33,283 nucleotides of DNA from Muribaculaceae bacterium (GTDB taxonomy: Bacteria; Bacteroidota; Bacteroidia; Bacteroidales; Muribaculaceae), in NCBI GenBank assembly GCA_017619935.1, contig JAFZRJ010000016.1, forward strand, positions 1 through 33,283, in the 5' to 3' direction. The notes under the pieces were generated by a model. The model worked only from the letters and a program-made list of their open reading frames with translations, was not told the origin of the DNA and searched no databases. This document shows positions 1 to 8,221 of the stretch, in pieces (position 1 is the first letter of the stretch; every line of letters begins with the position of its first letter). The position numbers and the translations under genes are program-made.

Positions 1-145
1 CCTTTGCTGACAGCCAGCCTAACACAATCCATATCACCGCCAACAGTACGGTGGGCAGCAGATTCAATGGATGTTTAAGGTTGTTGATGCAGTCCTTGTA
101 GTAACTTTTCAAAAACTGACCAACGGTCATTCGTTCTTTTGCCAT
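1..145 (-). CDS. Partial hypothetical membrane protein (N-terminus only)
   Basis: Reading from an ATG at 145 gives 48 residues beginning MAKERMTVGQFLKSYYKDC and running off the left edge, so the gene is incomplete. After a charged N-terminal stretch there is one hydrophobic run (about residues 28-46, LLPTVLLAVIWIVLGWLSA) that looks like a transmembrane helix, so an integral inner-membrane protein is inferred. It starts 10 nt after the stop of the gene at 156-590 and is probably co-transcribed with it. I do not recognise the family, and too little is visible to assign a function. Confidence 0.6.
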   Translation of the reverse strand, partial: MAKERMTVGQFLKSYYKDCINNLKHPLNLLPTVLLAVIWIVLGWLSAK

Positions 146-155
146 ATCTTTTTAT

Positions 156-590
156 TCAATTATTCGATGGATAATCCTTGTGTGGATCATTCATATTGCC
201 GCCTGTCTGAGCCATCATCGACTGGTACTCGGTGTTAAGCGAGGCAATCTGAGCGTCTAGTTGGCGCATCATCTCGTCGCGTTGCGGGCATGGTTCCATG
301 GGCACAAACAACCACTCGGTCAAATAATCTTGGCCGGGGCACAGCCCGATGGCACCCTCGCGCGTGACAACGTAGTACTGCCCCTCGACCAGAGGAGCCT
401 GGCTGTCGCACAGGCGAGCATATTCGGCAAGTTGTAGCACACTATAGGGCTCACGTGTTTGGTCATCGGCACGCCACGCCTTGCACAGGCTTACAGCTAC
501 CACCACGGCCTGCATCATATAGGGGTATTGGCCACTTTCAATGGCAGCGGACATTCGCTCTTCAGAAAAGATTTCCATGTTCGGTTCCAT
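156..590 (-). CDS. Hypothetical protein, 144 aa
   Basis: The frame is open up to 671, but I prefer the ATG at 590 (MEPNMEIFSEERM). A Bacteroidetes-type promoter sits at 617-649, placing the transcript start near 610, and the residues encoded upstream of 590 look like translated AT-rich intergenic DNA. A second possible start is the ATG at 578. The product is soluble and acidic, with no signal peptide or membrane segment. Its middle contains VEGQYYVVTREGAIGLCPG, and the C-terminus has a short predicted helix rich in Gln, Met and Glu followed by a polar tail. No known domain is recognised. It lies 10 nt upstream of the partial membrane-protein gene at the window edge, so the two may act together. 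Confidence 0.6.
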   Translation of the reverse strand: MEPNMEIFSEERMSAAIESGQYPYMMQAVVVAVSLCKAWRADDQTREPYSVLQLAEYARLCDSQAPLVEGQYYVVTREGAIGLCPGQDYLTEWLFVPMEPCPQRDEMMRQLDAQIASLNTEYQSMMAQTGGNMNDPHKDYPSNN

Positions 591-616
591 AACTCTTGAT
601 AATTGTGGTTGAAAAC

Positions 617-649
617 CAAATATTGTAATTTTGTATAAGATTTGGCAAA
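617..649 (-). promoter_or_regulatory. Bacteroidetes-type promoter for the 156-590 gene
   Basis: On the minus strand the -7 box AATATTTG (617-624) differs from TAnnTTTG at one position. A TTTG -33 element (646-649) lies 21 nt upstream, which is the usual spacing for the Bacteroidetes primary sigma factor. The implied start near 610 leaves a leader of about 20 nt before the ATG at 590. Confidence 0.45.
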
Positions 650-671
650 TTAGCCATTTCGGTGGGTTCAT

Positions 672-1054
672 TAAATTTGTTTTCTAACCGTATGAAGGGC
701 AGAACCCTATTTAACCCTTCGGCTGGACTCGTAGTTTTGTTCGCAAATTTACATTTTATTTGTGCAATTTGCTATAGCTCTCAAAATAATTAACTGAAAT
801 TAACCTCAATGCATACGATTATTCTATGAATGGGGGTTCTTTTAGACCAAATATTACAAATTATGTATCTTGAATCAGAAATTAATTTGTACCTTTGCAG
901 CACTTATTGAAATTGATTAATATCAACTAATTGACTTTAGGTGAGTCCATTCGTTTGATGTGTTTTTGAGAGCGATAAACAGCCGTATGCTGCTGACGTT
1001 GACCGCAATTAACACAACTTACTTACTGACAGCCACCTTTACATGAACTAAACA
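672..1054. other. Divergent intergenic region
   Basis: This AT-rich stretch separates the minus-strand gene at 156-590 from nfnA. It holds the nfnA promoter (see 870-897), a leader of about 150 nt, and one small inverted repeat with arms GAAGGG at 694-699 and CCCTTC at 715-720. I see no further gene in it. Confidence 0.5.
870..897 (+). promoter_or_regulatory. Promoter of the nfnAB operon
   Basis: A perfect TAnnTTTG box (TACCTTTG, 890-897) is preceded 17 nt upstream by a TTG (870-872), slightly closer than the usual 19-21 nt. Transcription would start near 904, giving a leader of about 150 nt before the nfnA ATG at 1055. The long leader contains no clear terminator or riboswitch fold that I can recognise. 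Confidence 0.65.
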
Positions 1055-1837
1055 ATGAACAAGATTGTATCAAAAGAGAAATTCTCGGAGAATGTGACCA
1101 AGTTGGTCGTTGAGGCCCCTCTCATTGCCAAGGCTCGCCGAGCCGGTCACTTTGTGATTGTGCGTTGTGGAGAGAAGGGTGAACGCATTCCCCTGACCAT
1201 TGCCGACAGTGACCCCAATGCCGGAACCATCACTCTGGTCATTCAGTCGGTGGGTGAATCAACTAAGAAAATCTGCGCCCTTGAGCCTGGCGACAGCCTT
1301 AACGATGTTGTCGGCCCACTGGGTCAAGCCACTCACATCCAGAACTACGGAACAGTGCTCTGCTGCGGTGGCGGCGTGGGTGTAGCACCATTGTTGCCCA
1401 TCATTCGAGCCATGAAAGAGGCCGGCAACCGCGTGGTGAGTGTGCTGGCAGGTCGCAGCAAGGACCTGATTATCCTTGAAAAAGAAGTGCGCGAGTCAAG
1501 CGACGACGTCATCATCATGACCGACGACGGGTCATACGGCAAACAAGGCCTGGTCACCGCCGGAGTGGAAGAGGTCATTAAGCGCGAGAAAGTTGATTAC
1601 TGCGTGACCATCGGCCCGGCTATCATGATGAAGTTTGTGGCAAAACTCACCAAAGAATATAACGTGCCCACCGAGGCTTCGCTCAACGCCATCATGGTGG
1701 ATGGCACTGGCATGTGCGGCGCGTGCCGCGTGACTGTGGGAGGCAAGACGCGCTTTGTGTGCGTCGAAGGCCCTGAGTTTGACGCTCACCAAATCGACTT
1801 CGACGAACTGATGATGCGCCTGAAAGGAGCACAATAA
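1055..1837 (+). CDS. nfnA: NfnA-type FAD/NAD-binding ferredoxin--NADP+ oxidoreductase subunit alpha
   Basis: 260 aa, cytoplasmic, related to dihydroorotate dehydrogenase electron-transfer (PyrK-like) subunits. Visible parts in order are an N-terminal FAD-binding barrel, a nucleotide-binding loop CCGGGVGVAPLLP (about 103-115), and a C-terminal iron-sulfur segment with D216, C221, C224 and C236. In the known Nfn enzymes this small-subunit [2Fe-2S] cluster is held by one Asp and three Cys, which fits the pattern seen. The family couples NADH, NADPH and ferredoxin by electron bifurcation. The gene lies 13 nt upstream of the partner subunit, which supports the Nfn assignment over a PyrK role; no pyrD is nearby. 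The homologous annotation 'sulfide/dihydroorotate dehydrogenase-like protein' is the main alternative name. Confidence 0.85.
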   Translation: MNKIVSKEKFSENVTKLVVEAPLIAKARRAGHFVIVRCGEKGERIPLTIADSDPNAGTITLVIQSVGESTKKICALEPGDSLNDVVGPLGQATHIQNYGTVLCCGGGVGVAPLLPIIRAMKEAGNRVVSVLAGRSKDLIILEKEVRESSDDVIIMTDDGSYGKQGLVTAGVEEVIKREKVDYCVTIGPAIMMKFVAKLTKEYNVPTEASLNAIMVDGTGMCGACRVTVGGKTRFVCVEGPEFDAHQIDFDELMMRLKGAQ

Positions 1838-1850
1838 TTATTGATTAACA

Positions 1851-3356
1851 ATGGGCTTTGTCATCGGTATGAAGCCACAACAAGATAGTATCAACATGGA
1901 AACTAACGATATCAATGCACTGCGCAACGAGCAATGGCGCGTAGATTTGCGCAACAGCAAAACACCAAAAGAGCGCACAGCCATCCAGCGTGTGGAAATG
2001 CCACAACTCGACCCCGCCTATCGCATCACTTGCAATGACGAGGTGAATCAAGGCATCAGCGAAGAGCAAGCCGTCGTTGAGGCGACTCGTTGCCTCGACT
2101 GCGCTAACCCACAATGCGTGACCGGATGTCCCGTGAACATTAACATCCCCAAATTCATCAAGAACATCGAACGCGGCAATTTCGCCGAAGCCGCGGCCAC
2201 ATTGAAAGAAACCAGTTCGCTGCCCGCCGTTTGCGGTCGTGTCTGCCCGCAGGAAAAGCAGTGCGAAAGCAAGTGTATCCACCTAAAGATGAAACACCCC
2301 GCTGTAGCCATCGGCTATCTGGAACGCTTTGCAGCCGACTGGCAGCGCAACCACGACGATGGTCGCCTGCCCGAAATGGCACCCAAAAATGGCATTAAGG
2401 TGGCCGTTATTGGCAGTGGTCCCAGCGGACTGTCGTTCGCTGGCGACATGGCCAAGCGCGGTTACGATGTCACGGTGTTTGAAGCCTTGCACGAGATTGG
2501 CGGTGTGCTCAAGTATGGCATTCCCGAGTTCCGTCTGCCTAACAGCATTGTGGATTTCGAGATTGACGGCTTGCGCAAGATGGGCGTGAAGTTTGAAAAA
2601 GACGTCCTCGTGGGCAAAACCATCACCTACGACAATTTGCACGAAATGGGGTTCAAAGGCGTATTTGTAGGCTCCGGAGCGGGCTTCCCGCGCTTTATGG
2701 ACATCCCCGGTGAAAACCTGAATGGCGTGATGTCGAGCAACGAATACCTCACCCGCATCAACCTGATGGCTGCCGGACGCGGTGGTGACACTCCTGTACT
2801 CACTGGCAAGACCATCGCCGTAGTGGGTGGCGGAAACACCGCAATGGACTCAACCCGCACCGCCAAACGAATGGGTGCCGAGCGCGTTATCCTCGTCTAT
2901 CGCCGCAGCGAAGAAGAGATGCCCGCCCGTCTCGAGGAAGTGGGACACGCCAAAGAGGAGGGCATTGAATTCATGACCTTGCACAATCCTGTTGAATACC
3001 TCGGCGATGAAAAGGGCCGTGTGAAAGCAATGCGTATCCAACGCATGGAACTCGGCGAACCCGACGCCAGCGGGCGTCGCTCCCCCGTTCCCGTCGAGGG
3101 AGCCATCGAGGAAATCCCCGTCGACCTTGTCATCGTTGCTGTGGGCGTATCACCCAACCAGCTTGTCCCTCGCTCTATTCAAGGTTTGGAAGTGAGCAGG
3201 CGCAACACCATCGTCGTCAATGAGGAGACCATGCAGTCTAACGTGAGCGACCTCTACGCCGGTGGCGATATCGTGCGCGGTGGCGCTACGGTCATTCTCG
3301 CCATGGGCGACGGACGTCGAGCAGCGCTCAATATGCACGAACAACTCAGTAAATAA
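1851..3356 (+). CDS. nfnB: NfnB / NADPH-dependent glutamate synthase small-subunit-like oxidoreductase
   Basis: 501 aa, cytoplasmic, of the GltD family. The N-terminal domain carries two cysteine sets for [4Fe-4S] clusters: C81, C84, C89, C93 and C128, C132, C138, C142. An FAD-binding Rossmann motif (VIGSGPSGLSFAG, about 187) and an NAD(P)H-binding motif (VVGGGNTAMDS, about 323) follow. This is the layout of NfnB and of glutamate synthase small subunit (gltA in older annotations). No glutamate synthase large subunit gene lies beside it, and the preceding gene is nfnA, so the Nfn role (reversible NADH/ferredoxin/NADP+ exchange) is favoured by inference. The start could also be the ATG at 1896 (METND), because the first 15 residues look non-conserved. 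A terminator follows at 3382-3420. Confidence 0.85.
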   Translation: MGFVIGMKPQQDSINMETNDINALRNEQWRVDLRNSKTPKERTAIQRVEMPQLDPAYRITCNDEVNQGISEEQAVVEATRCLDCANPQCVTGCPVNINIPKFIKNIERGNFAEAAATLKETSSLPAVCGRVCPQEKQCESKCIHLKMKHPAVAIGYLERFAADWQRNHDDGRLPEMAPKNGIKVAVIGSGPSGLSFAGDMAKRGYDVTVFEALHEIGGVLKYGIPEFRLPNSIVDFEIDGLRKMGVKFEKDVLVGKTITYDNLHEMGFKGVFVGSGAGFPRFMDIPGENLNGVMSSNEYLTRINLMAAGRGGDTPVLTGKTIAVVGGGNTAMDSTRTAKRMGAERVILVYRRSEEEMPARLEEVGHAKEEGIEFMTLHNPVEYLGDEKGRVKAMRIQRMELGEPDASGRRSPVPVEGAIEEIPVDLVIVAVGVSPNQLVPRSIQGLEVSRRNTIVVNEETMQSNVSDLYAGGDIVRGGATVILAMGDGRRAALNMHEQLSK

Positions 3357-3381
3357 GCAAAGCACTTATCACTAAATTTTA

Positions 3382-3420
3382 GGCTCCAGAGGCGGATTTA
3401 TCCTGCTCTGGAGCCTTTTC
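3382..3420 (+). terminator. Intrinsic terminator after nfnB, probably bidirectional
   Basis: A 10-bp perfect stem (GGCTCCAGAG at 3382-3391 with CTCTGGAGCC at 3406-3415) and a 14-nt loop is followed on the plus strand by TTTTCTCTT. Read on the minus strand it also follows the rodA stop at 3440 but has only a weak T-run, so it could serve both convergent operons. Confidence 0.8.
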
Positions 3421-3439
3421 TCTTGGATTATAACGGCTT

Positions 3440-4918
3440 TTACCAGGAACCGTAAGACTTGCGGTCGGCATCTATACGCAGCAAAATGAACAGCAACAGG
3501 GTGAATCCCCACAACGATGAACCGCCGTAACTGAAGAATGGTAACGGGATGCCTATCACCGGGCACAAGCCCAGCACCATGCCTATGTTGATCGACAAGT
3601 GGAAAATGAGGTAACTCGCCACACAGTAGGCATACACTCGCGCAAAGGTGGTGTGTTGTCGCTCGGCTATGGTGATAATGCGAAGGATGAGCGCCAAAAA
3701 GACGATCAACACAAGCGACGACCCGACAAACCCTTCCTCTTCACCGATGGTGCAGAAGATGAAGTCGGTGTGCTGCTCGGGCACATATTTCAGTTTGGTT
3801 TGCGTGCCATTCAAGAAGCCTTTGCCCCACACGCCTCCTGAGCCTATGGCGATTTTGCTTTGGTTCACATTATAGCCCACGCCACGAGGGTCGTCCTCAA
3901 TGCCCAGAGTGACCAGAATGCGCGTCTTCTGATGGGGTTGCAACACGCTGTTGAACGCTATATTCACGAGGAACATAAACGCTATTGAAGCCACAGCAAA
4001 AGCGATGGTGAGCAGCACCTTGCGCATGTCGTCATGGAACATGCCGTATAACAGATACAAGATGGAAACACCTATCACTGTAAAGAAAAACGCATAACCG
4101 TTGATGACAATACCGAAATAGGCCAGCGCTCCAGCCACAGCCCCGGCAGCCAAATAACCCAGCAGCACGTTGCGGGTGAGTATAAACGAACGGCAATAGA
4201 AAGCCAGCATACCAACCAGAAGCACCATAATGATGATAAACACCAAAAACATACCCAATGGTATGCCCATAATCATCACCGTGGCGAACTTGAGTACTAG
4301 CACAAAATAGGTGACGGCGCACAACGCGGCAAAGAGCACAAACCCGCTCATTCCTTCACGATAGAGCACAAAAATCAAAGAGGTATAGACCAGAGCCGAG
4401 CCGGTTTCCTTCTCCATGATGATGCATAGAATGGGCAGAACAATGATGCCTATGGCTATGGCATAACTTTTCCAGTTGTTAAGTGCGAAACCATATGTGC
4501 CGAACAATTTGGCCAGCGCCAGCGCAGTGGCGCACTTGGCAAATTCTGCTGGCTGGAGGCTTACAGGTCCGAACACCAGCCACGAGCGCGACCCCTTGAT
4601 GTCGGGGGCTATGAATATGGTCGCAATCAGCAACAATATCATCAGCACATAGACAGGATAGGCGTAGGCCTCATACAAGCGCCGGTCAATGAGCAACAAC
4701 GACAATCCAATGAAAAACGAAAGACCTGCCCACAGGAATTGTTTGCCCGAAAATCCTGAAAAATCAAACATGCTGCTCGACTTGTCAAAATTATAGGTTG
4801 CGGCATAGATACTCACGGCTCCAGCCACGATGAGTATCAAGTAAAGAATGACAGTCACCCAGTCTACCGACTTGAGCAGGCTGCCTCCTTCGTTATTATT
4901 TTGTTGCTGCAATTCCAT
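3440..4918 (-). CDS. rodA: Rod shape-determining protein RodA (SEDS glycosyltransferase)
   Basis: 492 aa polytopic inner-membrane protein of the SEDS (RodA/FtsW/SpoVE) family, which polymerises lipid II into glycan strands together with PBP2. Conserved segments seen are SLQPAEFAK, the QSKIAIGSGGVWGKG loop, PEQHTDFIFCTIGEEEG (the region holding the family's catalytic aspartate) and PLPFFSYGGSS near the C-terminus. It is longer than the roughly 370-residue Gram-negative model protein because of extra hydrophobic segments in the middle (about residues 195-310), a feature I associate with Bacteroidetes RodA. It starts 3 nt after the mrdA stop and is the last gene of the shape operon. Confidence 0.93.
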   Translation of the reverse strand: MELQQQNNNEGGSLLKSVDWVTVILYLILIVAGAVSIYAATYNFDKSSSMFDFSGFSGKQFLWAGLSFFIGLSLLLIDRRLYEAYAYPVYVLMILLLIATIFIAPDIKGSRSWLVFGPVSLQPAEFAKCATALALAKLFGTYGFALNNWKSYAIAIGIIVLPILCIIMEKETGSALVYTSLIFVLYREGMSGFVLFAALCAVTYFVLVLKFATVMIMGIPLGMFLVFIIIMVLLVGMLAFYCRSFILTRNVLLGYLAAGAVAGALAYFGIVINGYAFFFTVIGVSILYLLYGMFHDDMRKVLLTIAFAVASIAFMFLVNIAFNSVLQPHQKTRILVTLGIEDDPRGVGYNVNQSKIAIGSGGVWGKGFLNGTQTKLKYVPEQHTDFIFCTIGEEEGFVGSSLVLIVFLALILRIITIAERQHTTFARVYAYCVASYLIFHLSINIGMVLGLCPVIGIPLPFFSYGGSSLWGFTLLLFILLRIDADRKSYGSW

Positions 4919-4921
4919 GAG

Positions 4922-6820
4922 TTAGTTCTTGTTTGTAGTAACTGGAGTCGTATTGGTCGAAGCCGCTTTTTTGGGGCCGTAGGCTTTGGTGCTGACCGAG
5001 CTTGTCGATGACATGCGATTGGCTTTTGCCTCGCCGCCTCCCGACAGTTGTCCGCGCAAGTATTTCTCAATCATCACCGCAGCCACAGGCACCGCCACAG
5101 TGGCGCCAAATCCCGAGTTCTCGGCATAGACACAAATGGCAATCTTGGGGTCGCTCATCGGAGCAAACCCCATGAAGACCGAGTGGTCACGGCCATGCGG
5201 GTTCTGGGCGGTTCCCGTCTTTCCGCACACCTCAAGGCCCGCCAGGTTAGCCCCACGGCAGGTGCCTCCGGTTACCGCCATACGCATACCCTCCACTATG
5301 CTGGGATAATACTGCTTGTCAATCGTCGGGTCGTGACGTTCTATGCATTTCTTAAGCACTCCCACCCCTTCGATGTTTCGTACCACATGGGGGGTGATAT
5401 AGTAGCCACGGTTAGCGATGGTGGCTGCCAAATTGGCAATCTGAAGCGGGGTCGCAAGTATTTCGCCCTGCCCTATTGCATCACTGATAACACTATAGCT
5501 GCTCCACTTGCCTTCGCCACGAATCTTGTCGTAGAATGCGGCATTGGGAATAAATCCACGGCTCTCGTGCGGCAAATCCACATTCAGTTTATAGCCGTAC
5601 CCCATCGACACCATGTGCTTCTTCCACACCTCAAAGGCTTCACTAATGTTTTTGTACTTCTTGCGATTCTCCAACATGCGTTTCAATCCCCAACAGAAGT
5701 AGGCATTACACGAAGTTTGGATGGCAGGCTTCAGTGGTAATGGTGACCCGTGACCGTGACAACCCACTCTCATGCCACCACTCACAAAACCACGATAGCA
5801 CGGGAATGCCGTCGACAAGTCAATAATCCCTTCCTGCAGGAAAATGAGGCCCTGCGTGGGCTTGAAAGTCGAACCGGGTGGATAACCAGCCTGAATGGAG
5901 CGATCAAACAACGGCATACGTGGGTCGCGTATCAACGCGGCATAATTATTGCCTCGCTCCTTGCCCATAAGCAACGATGGGTCGTAGTTAGGACTGGTGA
6001 CTAGTGCCAGTATCTCGCCTGTCTTCGGCTCAATGGCGACAATAGCGCCCATCTTGCCCTGCATCAGACGTTCGCCCAACGCCTGCAAGTCCATGTCTAT
6101 GCTCAAATGCAAGTCGTTACCAGCTATGGGGGTAATATCGTTAGCTCCGTCATTATAGCGACCTTTGATTTTCCCCAACGCGTCACGAATCAGAATTTCT
6201 TTGCCTTTTCGGCCACGAAGCCATTTCTCATAGCTTTTCTCCACGCCCAAGTCACCGATGTAGTCACCGGGACGATAATAATCGTCACCATCAATATCAC
6301 TCTGATTCACTTCGCGGATATTACCCAAGATATTGGCGCCGCAAGTCACATTATACTGGCGCAAAATGCGCTGAACGATGTAGAAACCGGGGAATCGGTA
6401 CAGTTTTTCCTGAAGGCGACCATAGTCCTGGGCCGAGATGTGAGGCAAAAGCACCTGTTGGGTATAGGCCGAATAGTTACGACCCTTTTTCATCGTCTCA
6501 ATGCGACGGTTTAATTCTTCAGGAGTGATTTGAAGGGTCTGGCAGAAGTCTAGTGTGTCGAATGGCTGCACGTCCTTGGGTATCATCATCACGTCGTAGG
6601 CAGGCTGGTTATACACTACCAACTTGCCCATGCGGTCATAAATCAACCCGCGTGAGGGATAAATCGTTTTCTCTAAAAACGCATTGCTGTCGGCATTCTC
6701 TTTGTACTTGCTGTCGCCAACCTGGAGCACGAACAAACGGCCGATGTAAATCATCACCAGCACAACTATAACGCCCGCAATCACAAACTTGCGTTTCTCC
6801 AGATTATAGTCCTTTCTCAC
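4922..6820 (-). CDS. mrdA: Penicillin-binding protein 2 (peptidoglycan transpeptidase)
   Basis: 632 aa class B PBP anchored by one N-terminal transmembrane helix (about residues 12-33), with the rest in the periplasm. The dimerisation/pedestal domain is followed by the transpeptidase domain with all three active-site motifs: STFK with nucleophile S317 and K320, SCN at 370-372, and KTG at 534-536. It cross-links the wall during elongation and pairs with RodA, encoded next. A low-complexity Ser/Thr/Lys-rich tail follows the enzyme domain (from about residue 600). The start overlaps the end of mreD by 17 nt, indicating translational coupling. Confidence 0.95.
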   Translation of the reverse strand: MRKDYNLEKRKFVIAGVIVVLVMIYIGRLFVLQVGDSKYKENADSNAFLEKTIYPSRGLIYDRMGKLVVYNQPAYDVMMIPKDVQPFDTLDFCQTLQITPEELNRRIETMKKGRNYSAYTQQVLLPHISAQDYGRLQEKLYRFPGFYIVQRILRQYNVTCGANILGNIREVNQSDIDGDDYYRPGDYIGDLGVEKSYEKWLRGRKGKEILIRDALGKIKGRYNDGANDITPIAGNDLHLSIDMDLQALGERLMQGKMGAIVAIEPKTGEILALVTSPNYDPSLLMGKERGNNYAALIRDPRMPLFDRSIQAGYPPGSTFKPTQGLIFLQEGIIDLSTAFPCYRGFVSGGMRVGCHGHGSPLPLKPAIQTSCNAYFCWGLKRMLENRKKYKNISEAFEVWKKHMVSMGYGYKLNVDLPHESRGFIPNAAFYDKIRGEGKWSSYSVISDAIGQGEILATPLQIANLAATIANRGYYITPHVVRNIEGVGVLKKCIERHDPTIDKQYYPSIVEGMRMAVTGGTCRGANLAGLEVCGKTGTAQNPHGRDHSVFMGFAPMSDPKIAICVYAENSGFGATVAVPVAAVMIEKYLRGQLSGGGEAKANRMSSTSSVSTKAYGPKKAASTNTTPVTTNKN

Positions 6821-7322
6821 GTTTTGTACTAACTAAACTGTCGACTCCTAACAAAATCAAAGCAGTGAGCAATGTGCTAGCCAAAATTCGTTCAAAGGTG
6901 AGCAACACATCGCGCAACGTGAATGCCTGGATAAAGAAAATGAGCGTGCAATAAATGAACACCAGGGTTATCATATATTTCGCATATACACCCAGACCCA
7001 TCGTTTGTATTGACGGAATGGGGTCGGCCATCTCGTTTTCGCGAGGCACAAAGATGTTGAACACCGTGTGACGCACACCGGCCACAACCGTGCACGACAG
7101 GGCATTCATGCCCGGTGTGTTGCCGAACACATCCACCATCAGCCCCGTCAGGAATGCCACCGTGAGGATGATGTTGGTGTGCCAGTTCATGGGCAGACGC
7201 AGAATGAGGTAGATGAAAACGAAAGGAACCGCCACATTGAAGAGGATAATCTTGATGCACACCGCTTGCACGAGTATCAGCACGATGGCAAGTATCACAA
7301 ACTGTATTATCGTCTTTGTCAT
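6804..7322 (-). CDS. mreD: Rod shape-determining protein MreD
   Basis: 172 aa, strongly hydrophobic, with about five predicted membrane helices and the family-like stretch AVPFVFIYLILRLPMNWH near the N-terminus. MreD is a poorly conserved inner-membrane part of the elongasome. The assignment rests on size, hydrophobicity and its fixed place between mreC and mrdA. It overlaps mreC by 4 nt (ATGA) and mrdA by 17 nt. Confidence 0.88.
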   Translation of the reverse strand: MTKTIIQFVILAIVLILVQAVCIKIILFNVAVPFVFIYLILRLPMNWHTNIILTVAFLTGLMVDVFGNTPGMNALSCTVVAGVRHTVFNIFVPRENEMADPIPSIQTMGLGVYAKYMITLVFIYCTLIFFIQAFTLRDVLLTFERILASTLLTALILLGVDSLVSTKREKGL

Positions 7323-8185
7323 CGCCTCTCCTCCTTCGCTTTGGCGACCGAATCGGCATCGGCGCGTTGCAATTCATGTAACTCGTCACGCATGTTGTTC
7401 GTAATGACACGTACTGCGCTCAACTGGCTGAAATTGGTGGTCAGGCGCACACGCAACGAAGCGAAACTGGCTTCATCGCCCTGTGCCTTGCCCTCAACGA
7501 TACCAACGATGAGACCTTCGGGGAACAACGCCGAATAGCCGCTCGTAATCACGGTGTCACCTTTGTTGAAAGTCACATGCTTGGGCAAATCACCCAACAC
7601 GGCATATTGTGGACTACGACCATCCCAAATCAAGGAACCGAAGTACTCATTGTTCTTCAGTTTGCACGACAGTTTCATATCGGTGTTCAGCAACGAAATA
7701 ACACGAGACGCATTCGGGCCGACCACGTTCACCACGCCCACCACACCATTCTGGTCCACTACGCCCATTTGAGGCTTCACGCCCTGGCGTGAACCACGGT
7801 TGATGGTGATATAGTTATGGGGCTGCGCTATGCTGTTGCTGATGACTCGGGCCATGACAAAGTCGAAGTGCTGCTTGAACGGCTCACGCGATGAATCAGG
7901 CACCAGCATCTGCAAATCCTTGACTTGTGAGCGCAACGACACCAGTTCCATCTCGAGCAAGGCATTACGCTCTTGCAAGTCCTCATTGATATCTTTCAGG
8001 TGAAAATAGGAGGTGACCGTGCTCATCGCCTCATAGGTGGTTGCACTCACCGCATTGGCCGAAGTAAGATAAACACTCTGCTGGTAAGGATTATCACGAA
8101 ATAAGAGCACAAGGCTCAGAATCATGTAAACCATGAAAACGAGCCATGCGCTATGCTTGATAAAAAAACTAAGCAGATTGTTCAT
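7319..8185 (-). CDS. mreC: Rod shape-determining protein MreC
   Basis: 288 aa with one N-terminal transmembrane helix (about residues 12-30), then a predicted coiled coil (about 60-95, EDLQERNALLEMELVSLRSQ) and the periplasmic beta-rich MreC core. The core contains NYITINRGSRQGVKPQMGVV and a GYSALFPEGLIVGIV segment near residues 218-232 that are typical of the family. MreC forms filaments in the periplasm and activates PBP2/RodA. The gene sits 36 nt downstream of mreB and overlaps mreD by 4 nt. The C-terminus is charged and short. Confidence 0.95.
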   Translation of the reverse strand: MNNLLSFFIKHSAWLVFMVYMILSLVLLFRDNPYQQSVYLTSANAVSATTYEAMSTVTSYFHLKDINEDLQERNALLEMELVSLRSQVKDLQMLVPDSSREPFKQHFDFVMARVISNSIAQPHNYITINRGSRQGVKPQMGVVDQNGVVGVVNVVGPNASRVISLLNTDMKLSCKLKNNEYFGSLIWDGRSPQYAVLGDLPKHVTFNKGDTVITSGYSALFPEGLIVGIVEGKAQGDEASFASLRVRLTTNFSQLSAVRVITNNMRDELHELQRADADSVAKAKEERR

Positions 8186-8221
8186 CTAGCATCCTCCCTC
8201 TATTTCAGGGGCGCTCCCCTA

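Noticed and set aside
1043-1051. Two-codon start-stop frame (ATG AAC TAA) just before nfnA
   Set aside because: A minimal upstream frame could affect initiation, but with such a short motif in AT-rich DNA chance is the simpler explanation.
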